Shown: one piece after another, positions 23,893 through 34,081 of the stretch | Layout of the letters: every line of letters starts with the position of its first letter | How positions within the stretch are numbered: the stretch's first letter is position 1 | DNA from: Verrucomicrobiales bacterium | GTDB lineage: Bacteria > Verrucomicrobiota > Verrucomicrobiia > Verrucomicrobiales > DEV007 | DNA: 64,000 bases | Reading direction: 5' to 3' | Assembly: GCA_029213265.1 (NCBI GenBank) | Contig: JARGNG010000008.1 | Span: 1 to 64,000 of the forward strand | The notes under the pieces: model-generated | The model's database searches: none | What the model saw: only the letters and a program-made list of their open reading frames with translations | Told to the model about the DNA's origin: nothing | Made by a program: the position numbers and the translations under genes

Positions 23893-26100
23893 ATGGCCAC
23901 TGAACCTAAACTCTCCACCTCGGATCCGAACGCGATCGTCTCGATTCTCGGGGCGTCCCACCCGGATCCTTTTGGATTCCTCGGACTCCACACCAATCCT
24001 GCCGGCAACGGTATGGTTTTGCGGGTTTTCCGCCCGGAAACCAGGAATGTGGTCGTCGTTCTCGACGGTGGTGAGGAAGTGAAAATGACCAAACTGGATC
24101 CCGCCGGATTCTACGAAATTCTTTTTCCGGCGGCCAAAGGGAGATTCGATTATCAGCTTTTCTACGAGTTCGGAGATCTTCTTACCGAGCCTCAGAAAGA
24201 CCCCTACTCCTTTGGACCGATTCTTGGAGAGCAGGATCTCCATTTCTTCGGAGAGGGAAATCATCGCCACCTCTGGAAATGCATGGGAGCTCACGTGGCA
24301 GAGGTTGACGGGGTGAACGGAATCACCTTCGCGGTTTGGGCACCCAATGCCCATCGCGTCAGCGTCGTCGGAGATTTCAACGCGTGGGATGGCCGGGTCC
24401 ACCCGATGAGAAATCAACACGGCGTCTGGGAAATCTTCATTCCGGGAATCTCCACAGGGGAGCATTACAAATACGAACTTGTCGGTGCCGAGGGAAATCT
24501 CTTCACCAAGAGTGATCCTTTTGCCTTCTTCTCTCAGCACGACACGCGAACCGCGAGCATCACCTTCGACCTCGAGCAATACGAGTGGCACGACGGTGAC
24601 TGGATGAAGCAACGGGCGCAGGTGGACCCCTACCATGGCCCTATGTCCATCTACGAGGTCCATCTCGGTTCCTGGCGACGTCGTTTTGAAGAGGAAAACC
24701 GCTTTCTCACCTATGCCGAACTGGCCGATGAACTCGTCGACTACGTCGTCGATATGGGATATACCCACATCGAGTTGATGCCGGTCTCGGAGTTTCCTTT
24801 TGATGGGTCATGGGGCTATCAGGTCTGTGGCTACTTTGCGCCGACAAGCCGATTCGGAAATCCGGATGACTTCCGGCAGTTTGTGGATCGCTGTCACCAA
24901 CGAGGGATCGGAGTCATCGTGGACTGGGTACCGGCGCACTTTCCCAAAGACGCGCACGGACTGGCTCGATTTGACGGCACCGCTCTCTACGAGCACGCCG
25001 ACCCGAGACAGGGCGAGCATACCGACTGGGGCACGCTCATTTTCAACTTCGGCAGAAACGAAGTTCGCAACTTCCTGATCAGCAACGCGATGTATTGGCT
25101 GAAGGAATTCCACATCGACGGCCTCCGGGTTGACGCGGTCGCTTCGCTTCTCTACCTGGATTACTCCCGGGAGGAAGGAGAATGGATTCCAAATCAGTTC
25201 GGTGGTCGGGAAAACCTTGAAGCGATCGAGTTTCTCAAGCAACTCAATCAGGTCTGCTACGAGGAGAATCCCGGCGTCATGACGATCGCAGAAGAGTCGA
25301 CCGCTTTCCCCGGTGTTTCCCGCCCCGTCGACACGGGTGGTCTCGGATTCGGTTTCAAGTGGAACATGGGGTGGATGAACGACTCGCTCTCCTACATGGC
25401 CCACGATCCGATTCATCGACAGCATCACCACGGGATGGCGACTTTCTCGATGATCTACGCCTATCATGAGAATTACATTCTTGTCCTCAGTCATGATGAA
25501 GTGGTTCATGGAAAAGGATCCATCGTTCAGAAGATGCCGGGTGATCGCTGGCAGCAGATGGCGAACCTTCGCATGTTCTACGCCTGGATGTTCGCCCACC
25601 CCGGCAAAAAGCTTCTTTTCCAAGGTCTCGATATCGGCCAGTCCGAAGAGTGGGATCACGACCAGAGTGTCCCCTGGCATCTTCTCGAATACGGGGAACA
25701 CGCCGGAATCCAGAAGATCGTTCGTGATTTAAACAAGCTCTATGTCTCCGAGCCGGCTCTCAATGAGTTGGACCACGAGCCGGGCGGGTTCGAGTGGATC
25801 GACCATGACGATGCCCAGCACAGCCTCTTTTCTTTCATCCGTCGAAGCCGCGATGGCGAAATCATTGTGACCGTTGTCAACGCGACACCCGTTCCGAGAG
25901 AGGAATACCATCTCGGAGTTCCGGAGAGCGGATTCTACGAGGAAATCATGAATTCTGACTCGGAACTCTACGGGGGATCCAATACAGGATCAGCCGGCGG
26001 CATTCCCACACAGGACGTTCCTGCGCACGGGAGGAATCAGTCGATTGCAGTCAATATTCCGCCACTCGGAACGGTTCTTTTTAAGCGAAGAGCGGTCTAA
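23893..26100 (+). CDS. glgB: 1,4-alpha-glucan branching enzyme, GH13
   Basis: Introduces alpha-1,6 branches into glycogen. The ATG at 23893 ([10 protein letters not shown]) gives 735 residues, the usual length; the frame is open further upstream only through a TTG. The N-terminal carbohydrate modules (about 20-225; [26 protein letters not shown]) are followed by the GH13 barrel with [11 protein letters not shown], the nucleophile region [15 protein letters not shown], the acid/base region MTIAEEST and [12 protein letters not shown]. The C-terminal beta domain ends [24 protein letters not shown]. The gene is monocistronic, with a bidirectional terminator after it. A GH57 enzyme near the window end may act in the same storage pathway. 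Confidence 0.97.
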   Translation: MATEPKLSTSDPNAIVSILGASHPDPFGFLGLHTNPAGNGMVLRVFRPETRNVVVVLDGGEEVKMTKLDPAGFYEILFPAAKGRFDYQLFYEFGDLLTEPQKDPYSFGPILGEQDLHFFGEGNHRHLWKCMGAHVAEVDGVNGITFAVWAPNAHRVSVVGDFNAWDGRVHPMRNQHGVWEIFIPGISTGEHYKYELVGAEGNLFTKSDPFAFFSQHDTRTASITFDLEQYEWHDGDWMKQRAQVDPYHGPMSIYEVHLGSWRRRFEEENRFLTYAELADELVDYVVDMGYTHIELMPVSEFPFDGSWGYQVCGYFAPTSRFGNPDDFRQFVDRCHQRGIGVIVDWVPAHFPKDAHGLARFDGTALYEHADPRQGEHTDWGTLIFNFGRNEVRNFLISNAMYWLKEFHIDGLRVDAVASLLYLDYSREEGEWIPNQFGGRENLEAIEFLKQLNQVCYEENPGVMTIAEESTAFPGVSRPVDTGGLGFGFKWNMGWMNDSLSYMAHDPIHRQHHHGMATFSMIYAYHENYILVLSHDEVVHGKGSIVQKMPGDRWQQMANLRMFYAWMFAHPGKKLLFQGLDIGQSEEWDHDQSVPWHLLEYGEHAGIQKIVRDLNKLYVSEPALNELDHEPGGFEWIDHDDAQHSLFSFIRRSRDGEIIVTVVNATPVPREEYHLGVPESGFYEEIMNSDSELYGGSNTGSAGGIPTQDVPAHGRNQSIAVNIPPLGTVLFKRRAV

Positions 26101-26130
26101 TCGGCCTGTTGAGCCGATCGCCGGATAAAA

Positions 26131-26157
26131 AAACGGAGAGCGAATGCTCTCCGTTTT
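26131..26157. terminator. Bidirectional terminator between glgB and the second glycine-zipper gene
   Basis: AAACGGAGAGC pairs perfectly with GCTCTCCGTTT around GAAT, with an A-tract on the left and T-rich sequence on the right. The two flanking genes converge on it. Confidence 0.93.
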
Positions 26158-26207
26158 CTTGAAAACAGGTGTTGGGAGTCAGCGGGAGTTGCGCCCGCTA
26201 AAAATGT

Positions 26208-26534
26208 TCAATAACCGTACCCGGGACGATTGTTCCCGTGGCTCGGAGGAGGATATCCGGATCCCCGACCGCGCTGATGACTCTGGTTCTGATTGTCTCG
26301 ATCATCGTAGTCGCTATACCCATAGTTCCGATGGGCACGATTCTTCGAGATTTCCGATCCGACAACCGCACCAACAGCCCCTCCAACCAGAGCGCCGGTC
26401 GAATCGCCGATGAGGGCACCAGTTCCGGCACCAATCGCGCCGCCAACCAGGGCACCCCGCTCGCCGGGTGTGCAGGATACGAAAGTGAAGCTCAGGCCGA
26501 GGGCGGCCAATAGAAGGGATAGTTTCTTACACAT
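26208..26534 (-). CDS. Glycine-zipper lipoprotein, paralogue of the one at 630
   Basis: The 108-residue protein has a signal peptide and lipobox-like FVSC (18-21), then TPGERGALVGGAIGAGTGALIGDSTGALVGGAVGAVVGSEISKNRAHRN, a glycine zipper that aligns through its whole length with the 630..884 product. Its C-terminal tail differs: it is rich in Tyr, Asp, Asn, Gly and Pro (YGYSDYDDRDNQN...SGYPPPSHGNN), in place of a short His-rich tail. The two are dispersed duplicates with different surface tails. It is terminated by the shared bidirectional hairpin. Confidence 0.82.
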   Translation of the reverse strand: MCKKLSLLLAALGLSFTFVSCTPGERGALVGGAIGAGTGALIGDSTGALVGGAVGAVVGSEISKNRAHRNYGYSDYDDRDNQNQSHQRGRGSGYPPPSHGNNRPGYGY

Positions 26535-26731
26535 AACAATTCAGGGAGAAAGGGTTTGTTCTTTCCACTACGTTTCAATGAGACGAATCATAGAATCTGT
26601 TCACCCAACTTTTTTAAAAACCTGGAAATTACCTGCTCTGTTCGAGACAAAAAGCCCCGGCTCGGTTACGCTCGGTAAAGTCACACACCCCGACTCAGCG
26701 GACAACCCTTGTTGGCCAGACTGCACATTGT

Positions 26732-29700
26732 ATGAAATACCTCCCCGTCCTTCTCATCCTTTTGCTGTCAGGACGGATTTGCCCGGCTCCGGACGAGGAT
26801 GTTTTGACAACCGCTCCACTCCAGTCGAAATCACCCGCAAAGGAGGGCCCGCTCTTCGAGAAAATTGGACCCAAGGAAAGCGGAGTCGAAATGCGGTACG
26901 AGTTCGACCCGGATCATCCCATGAAGCGGCTCTACGCCTATGGATGGGCCACCGGAAATGTTGCCATCGGTGATATCGATGGTGACGGACGCGCCGATTT
27001 GTTCTTTCCGGGAACGGTCGGGCCGCACCGGCTTTTTCTCCAGCGAGACGACTTCCGCTTTGAAGATGTTTCCTCGATCGCTCAAATCGGAGGAGAGGAC
27101 GCCTGGGGCAGCTGCGCGGTTTTTGTCGATATCGAAAACGACGGTGATCTCGATATCTACGTGGTGAATTACGACAGCCCGAACCAGCTTCTCATGAACA
27201 TTTCCAGGGGGGGCGTGGTTCGTTTCACCGATATGGCGAAAGACTACCGCGTCGATCTCAAGACAGGAGCGCTCAGCGCAAGTTTCGTGGATTTCGACAA
27301 CGACGGATATCTCGACCTCTACCTTCAGACCTACCACCTGGAGCCGGAGGAAGGCCGTCCTGAAAAGATCGAGACGAAAGTGGCGGGGGACCTCGTGGAG
27401 GTCGAGGAAAAATGGAAAAACTCCTATCTCGGATACCTCGATTCCGAAGGCAGTCCCCGGTGGGTCGAAGCACCCCTTGCAGACCGCTTTTTTCGAAACA
27501 ACGGAAAGGGCCAGTTTTTTCCGGAACCAAAGTCCAACCTCGGACAACGGCGGTCCTACTCCGTCGCTCACACCTGGTGGGACTTCGATCATAACCTGCG
27601 GCCTGATCTCTACCTCGCGAATGACAGCCACATGCCGGACCTGATGCTCCGGAACCGGGACGGAAAGGCTTTTCTTGGAACGAGTTCCCTTGTCCTGCCC
27701 TACACTCCCTGGATGTCCCGCGGCGGGATTTCCGCAGACTGGAATAACGACCTTCTTGTCGACTATTTTGCAACCGGCTCCGATCCCCTCACCCATCGGG
27801 ATCGTCTTGCCTACGGCGAACCCTTTCGCCAGGATATCTATCGGGTGAGCAATACCGGTGGGGCGATGCAGGTTCCGCGAAACACTCTCATTGAGAATAC
27901 CGGAGCCCACCGCTTCCGCGAAGTAGCGCAGATGGCCGGGGTTTCCCATACCGGAGCGACTTGGGCTTCGCTAGGCGGCGACTACGACGGGGATGGACTC
28001 ATGGATCTCTTCCTGACGACCGGCTCGGCAAGAGACTGGACAAGTCTTTCTTCCGGCGAATTGATCGGAGATTCGCTTCGGGGGAAAACCCGCTGGGACA
28101 TCCTCGCCAGTCAGCCCGAGCGCCGGGAACAGGATCTCGCTTTTCAAAACCTCGGAGACTGGCAGTTTCAGGAAACTTCGAAGCCATGGGGACTCGACTT
28201 CCGGGGAATGAGCTACTCGGCAGGACAGGGCGACCTTGATGGTGACGGAGACCTCGACCTGATCGTCTGCCCTCTCGGGGAAGATGTGATTCTCTACCGA
28301 AACCAAAGCCAGACGAACCGGGTCATCATCGATCTCCGGGGCGAGCAGACAAACCGGTTTGGAATCGGCGCGGAATTGATCGCAGGATACCGGGGCAAAA
28401 CCGTTCTTCGCCAACTCTACCCGACGGGTGGATTCAAACTTTCGAATGAACCCTCCTTCTTTCTCGGAATGGGAGAAGCGGAGACGATCGACCGGCTCAC
28501 GGTGCGCTGGCCCGTCTCCGGAGCGCTCACCACCCTGACCAACCTCAAAGCGGGAAATCGCTACACGATCCGGGAGGCCTACAGCGTGGCGCCTTCGATG
28601 GGCAGAAAGGTTCCGGCGAGACCGTTCTTTGCAGGAACCAATGCTCTCGCGGGGGCCGGACATCTGGAGCCCGCTTTCGACGACTATTCTGTGCAGCCAC
28701 TTCTTCCCCGGGGAGTTTCCAGAACCGGCCCGGCCCTCGCAGCCTCCGACATCGATCAGGATGGATATTCCGAGCTGGCGATCGGAGGATCAAAATCGAT
28801 TCCGACCCGGATCATTGCCCGATCGGAACGTCTCGCCGGCATTGCAATCGAGTTGGAAAAAGATACGGCTCACGCAGATACCGGCCTTCTCTTTTTTGAT
28901 GCTGACAACAACGGCAACCCCGACCTCTTCGTTGGCAGCAGCGCGGTCGAGTCGGGACCCGAAGGGGCGCCATCTCAGGACCGACTCTACTTCGGCGGAG
29001 GAAAAGGATTCCTCCCGGCCCCTTCCGGAACACTTCCTGACACGCCCACCAACACCGGCGCTCTCGCTGCCTGCGATTTTGATCGGGACGGTGATGTCGA
29101 TGTTTTCGTAGCGGCCCGATTCGCCGTAGGACGATATCCTGAGCCCGGGAAGAGCCAGCTTTTGCAGAATGACGGAAGCGGGAAATTTGCCAACGTCATC
29201 TCGCAAAAAGCAAGGGGCCTGGCCTCAGCGGCGGCGATTTCCTCCGCGATCTGGTCCGACGTCGATAACGACGGATGGCGGGACCTTCTTCTCGCTACTC
29301 AGTGGGGACCGATTCAACTGTGGAGGAACCGGGACGGCGTATTGGAGAATGATACCGAAGCGGCAGGACTCGGCCATCTCACCGGCCTTTGGAATGGAAT
29401 CACCGGAGGGGATATCGACAACGATGGGGACATCGACTTTCTCGTGACCAACGAAGGGCTCAATTCCGGAAAATCGCTCCCGGCAGAAATCTTCCGGGGC
29501 GATTTCCTTAAGCTCGGCAGCCCTCAACTAATCGAAACGGTTCGGGAAAATGGCCAACTCCTTCCCCAGGCGGGCTGGCTCGATCTTGCGGAGTTGAAAC
29601 CTGACCTGCTCACAGAATATTCCTCTTCAAAGGATTTCGTGGAAAACGGGCTCCCCAAATACTTTTCCGATTCCATCTTTAAAAACTCGCAGCGCTACGA

Positions 29701-30343
29701 AGCCAACACACTGGAAACCGGCCTTTTGATAAACGACGGAACCGGAGCCTTCACTTTCGAACCCCTTCCGCGAATCGCTCAGGTTTCGACCTCCTACGGA
29801 TGTGTTCTCACCGATGTGAATGCGGATGGTTTTTGCGATGTGTGGATCGTGCAAAACCGTGCCTCGGCAACGATCCGGCAGCCCGATCCGGAAAATGCCG
29901 GAGTTTCCCAGTTACTCATGAATACCGGCAAAACGGAGCAGCGATTTCTTCCGATCAGTCCCGAAGCAAGTGGGCTCATCGCCTACGGAGCCACGAGGGC
30001 TGTCATCGGAACCGATTTGAACAATGATGACCGGGTCGACTTTGTCGCTTCGATCCGGAACAACGATCCAGCCGTATTTCTCAATCAATCCGCTGCTTCG
30101 ATGACCTCCCCTTTGAAGGTGCGCCTCGACGGAAGCGACAAGCATCCGTCCGGAGCTCGCGTCACCGTTACCATCGAAGGTTTTCCCACCCAAACGGGAG
30201 AATACTACGCGGGCGGCGGATACCTCAGCCAATCACCCCCGGAACTCTTTTTCGCGACACCGAAGGACTTCGCCGGAACGGCTTTGATCCTGATTCAATG
30301 GGCGGATGGAACAAAGACGAACCGGAAGGTCTACCTCGAATAA
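26732..30343 (+). CDS. Giant secreted FG-GAP/VCBS protein with central ASPIC/UnbV domain
   Basis: The 1203-residue protein has a signal peptide (1-18). Two beta-propeller-like regions carry many calcium-loop repeats of the DxDxDGxxD type: DIDGDGRADLFF, DIENDGDLDIYV, DFDNDGYLDLYL and DLDGDGDLDLIV in the first; DIDQDGYSELAI, DADNNGNPDLFV, DFDRDGDVDVFV, DVDNDGWRDLLL, DIDNDGDIDFLV and DLNNDDRVDFVA in the second. Between them (about 525-615) is an ASPIC/UnbV module, with RFGIGAELI, a YPTGGFKLSNEPSFFLGMG segment and IDRLTVRWPVSG. A second, partial ASPIC-like ending closes the chain. Such proteins are numerous in Verrucomicrobiota and Planctomycetes; roles in adhesion or extracellular binding are only inferred. 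Confidence 0.9.
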   Translation: MKYLPVLLILLLSGRICPAPDEDVLTTAPLQSKSPAKEGPLFEKIGPKESGVEMRYEFDPDHPMKRLYAYGWATGNVAIGDIDGDGRADLFFPGTVGPHRLFLQRDDFRFEDVSSIAQIGGEDAWGSCAVFVDIENDGDLDIYVVNYDSPNQLLMNISRGGVVRFTDMAKDYRVDLKTGALSASFVDFDNDGYLDLYLQTYHLEPEEGRPEKIETKVAGDLVEVEEKWKNSYLGYLDSEGSPRWVEAPLADRFFRNNGKGQFFPEPKSNLGQRRSYSVAHTWWDFDHNLRPDLYLANDSHMPDLMLRNRDGKAFLGTSSLVLPYTPWMSRGGISADWNNDLLVDYFATGSDPLTHRDRLAYGEPFRQDIYRVSNTGGAMQVPRNTLIENTGAHRFREVAQMAGVSHTGATWASLGGDYDGDGLMDLFLTTGSARDWTSLSSGELIGDSLRGKTRWDILASQPERREQDLAFQNLGDWQFQETSKPWGLDFRGMSYSAGQGDLDGDGDLDLIVCPLGEDVILYRNQSQTNRVIIDLRGEQTNRFGIGAELIAGYRGKTVLRQLYPTGGFKLSNEPSFFLGMGEAETIDRLTVRWPVSGALTTLTNLKAGNRYTIREAYSVAPSMGRKVPARPFFAGTNALAGAGHLEPAFDDYSVQPLLPRGVSRTGPALAASDIDQDGYSELAIGGSKSIPTRIIARSERLAGIAIELEKDTAHADTGLLFFDADNNGNPDLFVGSSAVESGPEGAPSQDRLYFGGGKGFLPAPSGTLPDTPTNTGALAACDFDRDGDVDVFVAARFAVGRYPEPGKSQLLQNDGSGKFANVISQKARGLASAAAISSAIWSDVDNDGWRDLLLATQWGPIQLWRNRDGVLENDTEAAGLGHLTGLWNGITGGDIDNDGDIDFLVTNEGLNSGKSLPAEIFRGDFLKLGSPQLIETVRENGQLLPQAGWLDLAELKPDLLTEYSSSKDFVENGLPKYFSDSIFKNSQRYEANTLETGLLINDGTGAFTFEPLPRIAQVSTSYGCVLTDVNADGFCDVWIVQNRASATIRQPDPENAGVSQLLMNTGKTEQRFLPISPEASGLIAYGATRAVIGTDLNNDDRVDFVASIRNNDPAVFLNQSAASMTSPLKVRLDGSDKHPSGARVTVTIEGFPTQTGEYYAGGGYLSQSPPELFFATPKDFAGTALILIQWADGTKTNRKVYLE

Positions 30344-30356
30344 TCGGATTCGGCAC

Positions 30357-30388
30357 AAAAAAACCGACGGTCTCCCGTCGGCTTTTTC
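30357..30388. terminator. Bidirectional terminator between FG-GAP gene and ahcY
   Basis: CCGACGG (30364-30370) pairs with CCGTCGG (30375-30381) around TCTC. A seven-base A-run precedes it and CTTTTTC follows. The two flanking genes are convergent. Confidence 0.92.
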
Positions 30389-30419
30389 TTCTTCTGAATT
30401 GAAGATGTAAAAGAGCGTA

Positions 30420-31847
30420 TCAATAGCGATACAACTCCGGCTTGTAAGGGCCTTCCTGAGGAACCCCGATGTAGTCAGCCTGCTCTGCAGTGAGAACAGT
30501 GAGCTTGGCGCCGATCTTTTCGAGGTGAAGTCTTGCGACCTCTTCGTCAAGATGCTTCGGGAGAACGTAAACGCCGGGAGCGTAGACGTCCTTGTTCTTC
30601 CAGAGATCAATCTGAGCGAGGGTCTGGTTCGTGAAGCTGTTCGACATCACGAAGCTCGGGTGACCGGTGGCACAACCGAGATTCACGAGACGGCCTTCCG
30701 CCAGCATGAAAATCTGATTTCCTCCCGGAAGATCATAGCGATCCACCTGAGGCTTGATCGTCGTCTTGGAAACGCCTTCGTAGTCGTTCAATTTGGCAAC
30801 CTGGATTTCGTTGTCGAAGTGACCGATGTTACAAATGATGGCCTGATCTTTCATCGCGAGCATGTGATCGAGACAAATGATGTCCTTGTTGCCCGTGGTG
30901 GTGACGTAGATGTCGCCCCAGCCGAGGGTATCCTCGATCGGGAGGACACGGAAACCTTCCATGGCGGCCTGAAGAGCACAGATCGGATCGATCTCGGTCA
31001 CGACAACCTGAGCACCAAATCCGCGAAAGGTCTGGGCGCAGCCTTTTCCGACATCGCCGTATCCGCAGACCACGGCGACTTTTCCAGCGATCATCACGTC
31101 GGTGGCACGCTTGATACCGTCGACGAGGGACTCACGACATCCATAGAGATTGTCGAATTTGGACTTGGTCACGGAATCGTTCACATTGATGGCAGGAATG
31201 CGAAGCTTCTCGGCTTCGGCCATCTGGTAAAGACGATGGACACCGGTGGTGGTTTCCTCGGAAACACCTTTCCAGTCCTTCAGGAAGTTGGTGAACTTCA
31301 GCGGATCCTGTGCGTTGATGCGGCGAAGCAGGTTCTTGATCACCTCTTCTTCTTCGCTTTCAGAATCGCTGTCGACAAAGGAAGGGTCTCCTTCTTCGAG
31401 TTCGGCGCCCTTGTGAATCAGCAGAGTCGCGTCACCACCATCGTCGACGATGAGCTGTGGTCCGCTGCCATCCGGCCAGGTCAAGGCGGCCTCGGTGCAA
31501 TCCCAGTATTCTTCGAGTGTCTCGCCCTTCCAGGCAAAGACGGGAATACCGGCGGCGGCAATGGCAGCCGCAGCGTGGTCCTGGGTCGAGAAGATGTTGC
31601 AACTGCACCAACGGACGTCGGCACCGAGCTCAACCAGAGTCTCAATCAGCACGGCGGTCTGAATCGTCATGTGGAGGGATCCCATGACACGCACACCGGC
31701 GAGAGGTTTCTCGGCAGCATACTTGGCTCGTGTTTCCATGAGACCCGGCATTTCCTCCTGGGCCACTTCAATTTCCAATCGTCCGAAGTCAGCCAGGCTG
31801 ATGTCGGCGACTTTGTAGTCTTCTTTGATCGCTGTTTCTACGCTCAT
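30420..31847 (-). CDS. ahcY: Adenosylhomocysteinase
   Basis: Hydrolyses S-adenosylhomocysteine to adenosine and homocysteine, using tightly bound NAD. The 475-residue chain has [30 protein letters not shown], the catalytic region [21 protein letters not shown], the NAD-binding [19 protein letters not shown], and the C-terminal [28 protein letters not shown]. It is encoded 35 bases downstream of metK on the same strand, so the two form an activated-methyl-cycle operon that is divergent from a SahR-type regulator. Confidence 0.98.
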   Translation of the reverse strand: MSVETAIKEDYKVADISLADFGRLEIEVAQEEMPGLMETRAKYAAEKPLAGVRVMGSLHMTIQTAVLIETLVELGADVRWCSCNIFSTQDHAAAAIAAAGIPVFAWKGETLEEYWDCTEAALTWPDGSGPQLIVDDGGDATLLIHKGAELEEGDPSFVDSDSESEEEEVIKNLLRRINAQDPLKFTNFLKDWKGVSEETTTGVHRLYQMAEAEKLRIPAINVNDSVTKSKFDNLYGCRESLVDGIKRATDVMIAGKVAVVCGYGDVGKGCAQTFRGFGAQVVVTEIDPICALQAAMEGFRVLPIEDTLGWGDIYVTTTGNKDIICLDHMLAMKDQAIICNIGHFDNEIQVAKLNDYEGVSKTTIKPQVDRYDLPGGNQIFMLAEGRLVNLGCATGHPSFVMSNSFTNQTLAQIDLWKNKDVYAPGVYVLPKHLDEEVARLHLEKIGAKLTVLTAEQADYIGVPQEGPYKPELYRY

Positions 31848-31882
31848 TCTTTTTTCGTTTGGTAAAGTTGGTTGTCGACTGC

Positions 31883-33061
31883 TTACGAACAGGCGCTCTT
31901 GAGGGCGTCGACTTTATCGGTTTTTTCCCAGGTAAGGGCATCGAGATCGTCTTCGCGGCCAAAGTGACCATAGTTGGTCGTCTTGCGATAAATCGGACGA
32001 AGCAGATCGAGATCGCGGATGAAAGCAGCAGGCTTGAAGGAGAAAATCTCCTTCACCGCAGCGATGATGTTGTCCTCGTCAACGTGATTGGTGCCGAAGG
32101 TATCGATGTGAACACTCACGGGATCGGGATAGCCGATTGCGTAGGCAAGCTGAAGTTCGCAGCGGTCAGCGAGGTCGGCAGCAACGACGTTCTTGGCCAC
32201 ATAGCGTGCCATGTAGGCAGCCGAGCGATCCACTTTGCTCGGGTCTTTTCCGGAAAATGCTCCCCCGCCGTGCCGTCCGGCGCCTCCGTAGGTATCGACA
32301 ATAATTTTCCGTCCGGTCAATCCACAGTCACCTTCCGGCCCACCAATGATGAACAATCCGGTCGGGTTGATGTGATACTCGGTATCCTCCGTGAGAAGCT
32401 CACCGGGAAGCTGGGCCTGAATGAGATCCTTCTTGAGAATTTCACGAATTTCCCGGGTCGTGATGCTTGCGGCATGCTGAGTCGAAACCACCACCGCCGT
32501 AATGCGATTCGGCTTTCCGTCGACATACTCGATCGAAACCTGAGTCTTGTTGTCGGGACGAAGCCACTCATAGCCGCTTCCCTTTCGAAGGTCGGTGATC
32601 GCTTTTCCAAGCTGGTGGGAATAGGCAATCGGGGCCGGCATGAGTTGCGGAGTCTCTTTCACGGCGTAACCGAACATGATGCCTTGGTCCCCTGCTCCCT
32701 GCTCCGCAGTTTCCTTGTGGTCTGCCTCCGCCGCATCCACTCCCTGGGCGATGTTGGCTGATTGCTGTCCGATTGCATTCAGGAAAAAGAAGTCGTTCGC
32801 ATTGAACTTGCAATCGTCATTGGTGTAGCCAATTCCTTCGATCGCGGCCTTCACGACTTCGCGATAGTCGAACTTTGAATTGGTTGTGATCTCTCCACCG
32901 AGAGCGACGATATTGTCTTTTACCATCGTTTCACAGGCGACGCGGGAGCCGGGGTCCTGCTCAAAGCAAGCATCGACAATTGAGTCGGAAATGGTATCAC
33001 ACACCTTATCGGGATGTCCTTCAGTGACGGATTCAGACGAGAAAATAAATGAGTTTGCCAT
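31883..33061 (-). CDS. metK: S-adenosylmethionine synthetase
   Basis: Makes SAM from methionine and ATP. I start it at the ATG at 33061 ([20 protein letters not shown]), giving 392 residues; the longer frame would add a non-conserved stretch running into the divergent promoter region. Signatures are [29 protein letters not shown] and [19 protein letters not shown]. It forms an operon with ahcY. The 47-base gap to the divergent ArsR-methyltransferase gene holds a tandem TTGATA repeat and is too short for a SAM riboswitch. Confidence 0.97.
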   Translation of the reverse strand: MANSFIFSSESVTEGHPDKVCDTISDSIVDACFEQDPGSRVACETMVKDNIVALGGEITTNSKFDYREVVKAAIEGIGYTNDDCKFNANDFFFLNAIGQQSANIAQGVDAAEADHKETAEQGAGDQGIMFGYAVKETPQLMPAPIAYSHQLGKAITDLRKGSGYEWLRPDNKTQVSIEYVDGKPNRITAVVVSTQHAASITTREIREILKKDLIQAQLPGELLTEDTEYHINPTGLFIIGGPEGDCGLTGRKIIVDTYGGAGRHGGGAFSGKDPSKVDRSAAYMARYVAKNVVAADLADRCELQLAYAIGYPDPVSVHIDTFGTNHVDEDNIIAAVKEIFSFKPAAFIRDLDLLRPIYRKTTNYGHFGREDDLDALTWEKTDKVDALKSACS

Positions 33062-33077
33062 GTCGTATTTACAAATC

Positions 33078-33091
33078 TTGATAGGTTGATA
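33078..33091. promoter_or_regulatory. Candidate operator: tandem TTGATA pair between metK and the ArsR-type gene
   Basis: TTGATA-GG-TTGATA occupies the centre of the 47-base divergent gap (on the other strand TATCAA-CC-TATCAA). It is the only repeated motif there and would be positioned to affect both promoters. Binding by the divergent regulator is inference from gene arrangement. Confidence 0.4.
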
Positions 33092-33108
33092 CATTAATTC
33101 GCTTCTTT

Positions 33109-34038
33109 ATGTCGTCAACGCTGAAAACACTCCGAATCATTTCGGACCCCACACGAGTGAGAATCCTCCACCTACTGAGGTCCGAGGAGCTTTCTGTGGT
33201 GGAGTTGCAGGAAGTTCTCGGGATGGGTCAGTCGCGCATTTCGACTCACCTTTCCCAGCTTCGCCAGGCCGGATTGGTCTCCGACAGGCGCTCCGGAAAG
33301 CACATCATTTATGCTTTCGGAACGGAAGACGGCGATCTTGACGAGCGCCTTTTGCAGACTCTCGATCTCGCAGAGTCGGACATCGACGAAATCGAAGACG
33401 ACACCGCCGCGCTCGAACTGGCCTTGAAAAAGCGGCGGGACAAAGCACGGGCTTATTTCGATGCCCTCGCCGGGAAATTCGGGAAGACCTATTGCCCCGG
33501 CCGCTCCTGGAAAGCTCTCGCGGAAACCCTTCTGAAACTGATGCCACCTATGGTCATCGCGGATCTTGGAGCCGGAGAAGGAACCTTTTCCCAGCTCCTG
33601 GCGCAGCGCGCTGAAAAAGTCATCGCGATCGATAACTCCGAAAAGATGGTCGAGTTCGGCGCCGGCGTTGCCAAAGAAAACGGATACAAGAATCTCGAAT
33701 ACCGACTCGGAGAAATTGAAGCCCCGCCCATCGACGATGAATCGATTGATCTTGTTTTTCTGAGCCAGGCTCTCCACCACGCGGAAAGACCCGCCGAAGC
33801 CATTGCTGCCGCCCATCGCATTCTCAAACCCGGCGGCCGGATTGTGATTCTCGATCTGCTCAAGCATCAGTTCGAAGATGCCCGGGAACTCTATGCTGAC
33901 ATCTGGCTGGGATTCTCCGAACTCGACATCTCCCGCTTTCTGGAAGGCCAAAAGTTTCGCGATATCGACATCTCTGTGGTTGATCGCGAGGCAGATCCGC
34001 CCCACTTTCAGACATTGATGGCTGTCGCTACGAAGTAG
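33109..34038 (+). CDS. ArsR-family regulator fused to SAM-methyltransferase-like domain (SahR type)
   Basis: The 309 residues join an ArsR winged helix (about 1-85: ISDPTRVRILHLLRSEELSVVELQEVL, then SRISTHLSQLRQAGLVSDRR) to a class I methyltransferase fold (about 140-300: motif I VIADLGAGEGTFSQLL with AIDNS, then HHAERPAEAIAAAHRILKPGGRIVILDLL). This is the arrangement described for SahR, an ArsR-type repressor in proteobacteria that senses S-adenosylhomocysteine and controls ahcY and metK. Here the gene is divergent from metK-ahcY across 47 bases, fitting that role. The ligand and autoregulation are inferred. Catalytic methyltransfer is not excluded. Confidence 0.88.
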   Translation: MSSTLKTLRIISDPTRVRILHLLRSEELSVVELQEVLGMGQSRISTHLSQLRQAGLVSDRRSGKHIIYAFGTEDGDLDERLLQTLDLAESDIDEIEDDTAALELALKKRRDKARAYFDALAGKFGKTYCPGRSWKALAETLLKLMPPMVIADLGAGEGTFSQLLAQRAEKVIAIDNSEKMVEFGAGVAKENGYKNLEYRLGEIEAPPIDDESIDLVFLSQALHHAERPAEAIAAAHRILKPGGRIVILDLLKHQFEDARELYADIWLGFSELDISRFLEGQKFRDIDISVVDREADPPHFQTLMAVATK

Positions 34039-34081
34039 TGCTGCGAAGTACTCGCGGCGAATCCATCATACCGATTCCTCC

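Noticed and set aside
30525-31865. Plus-strand frame of nearly 450 codons opposite ahcY
   Set aside because: Antisense shadow of a highly conserved gene; no domain or start context.
33062-33108. SAM riboswitch upstream of metK
   Set aside because: The gap is only 47 bases, too short for any known SAM riboswitch class plus expression platform. A protein regulator is encoded there instead.
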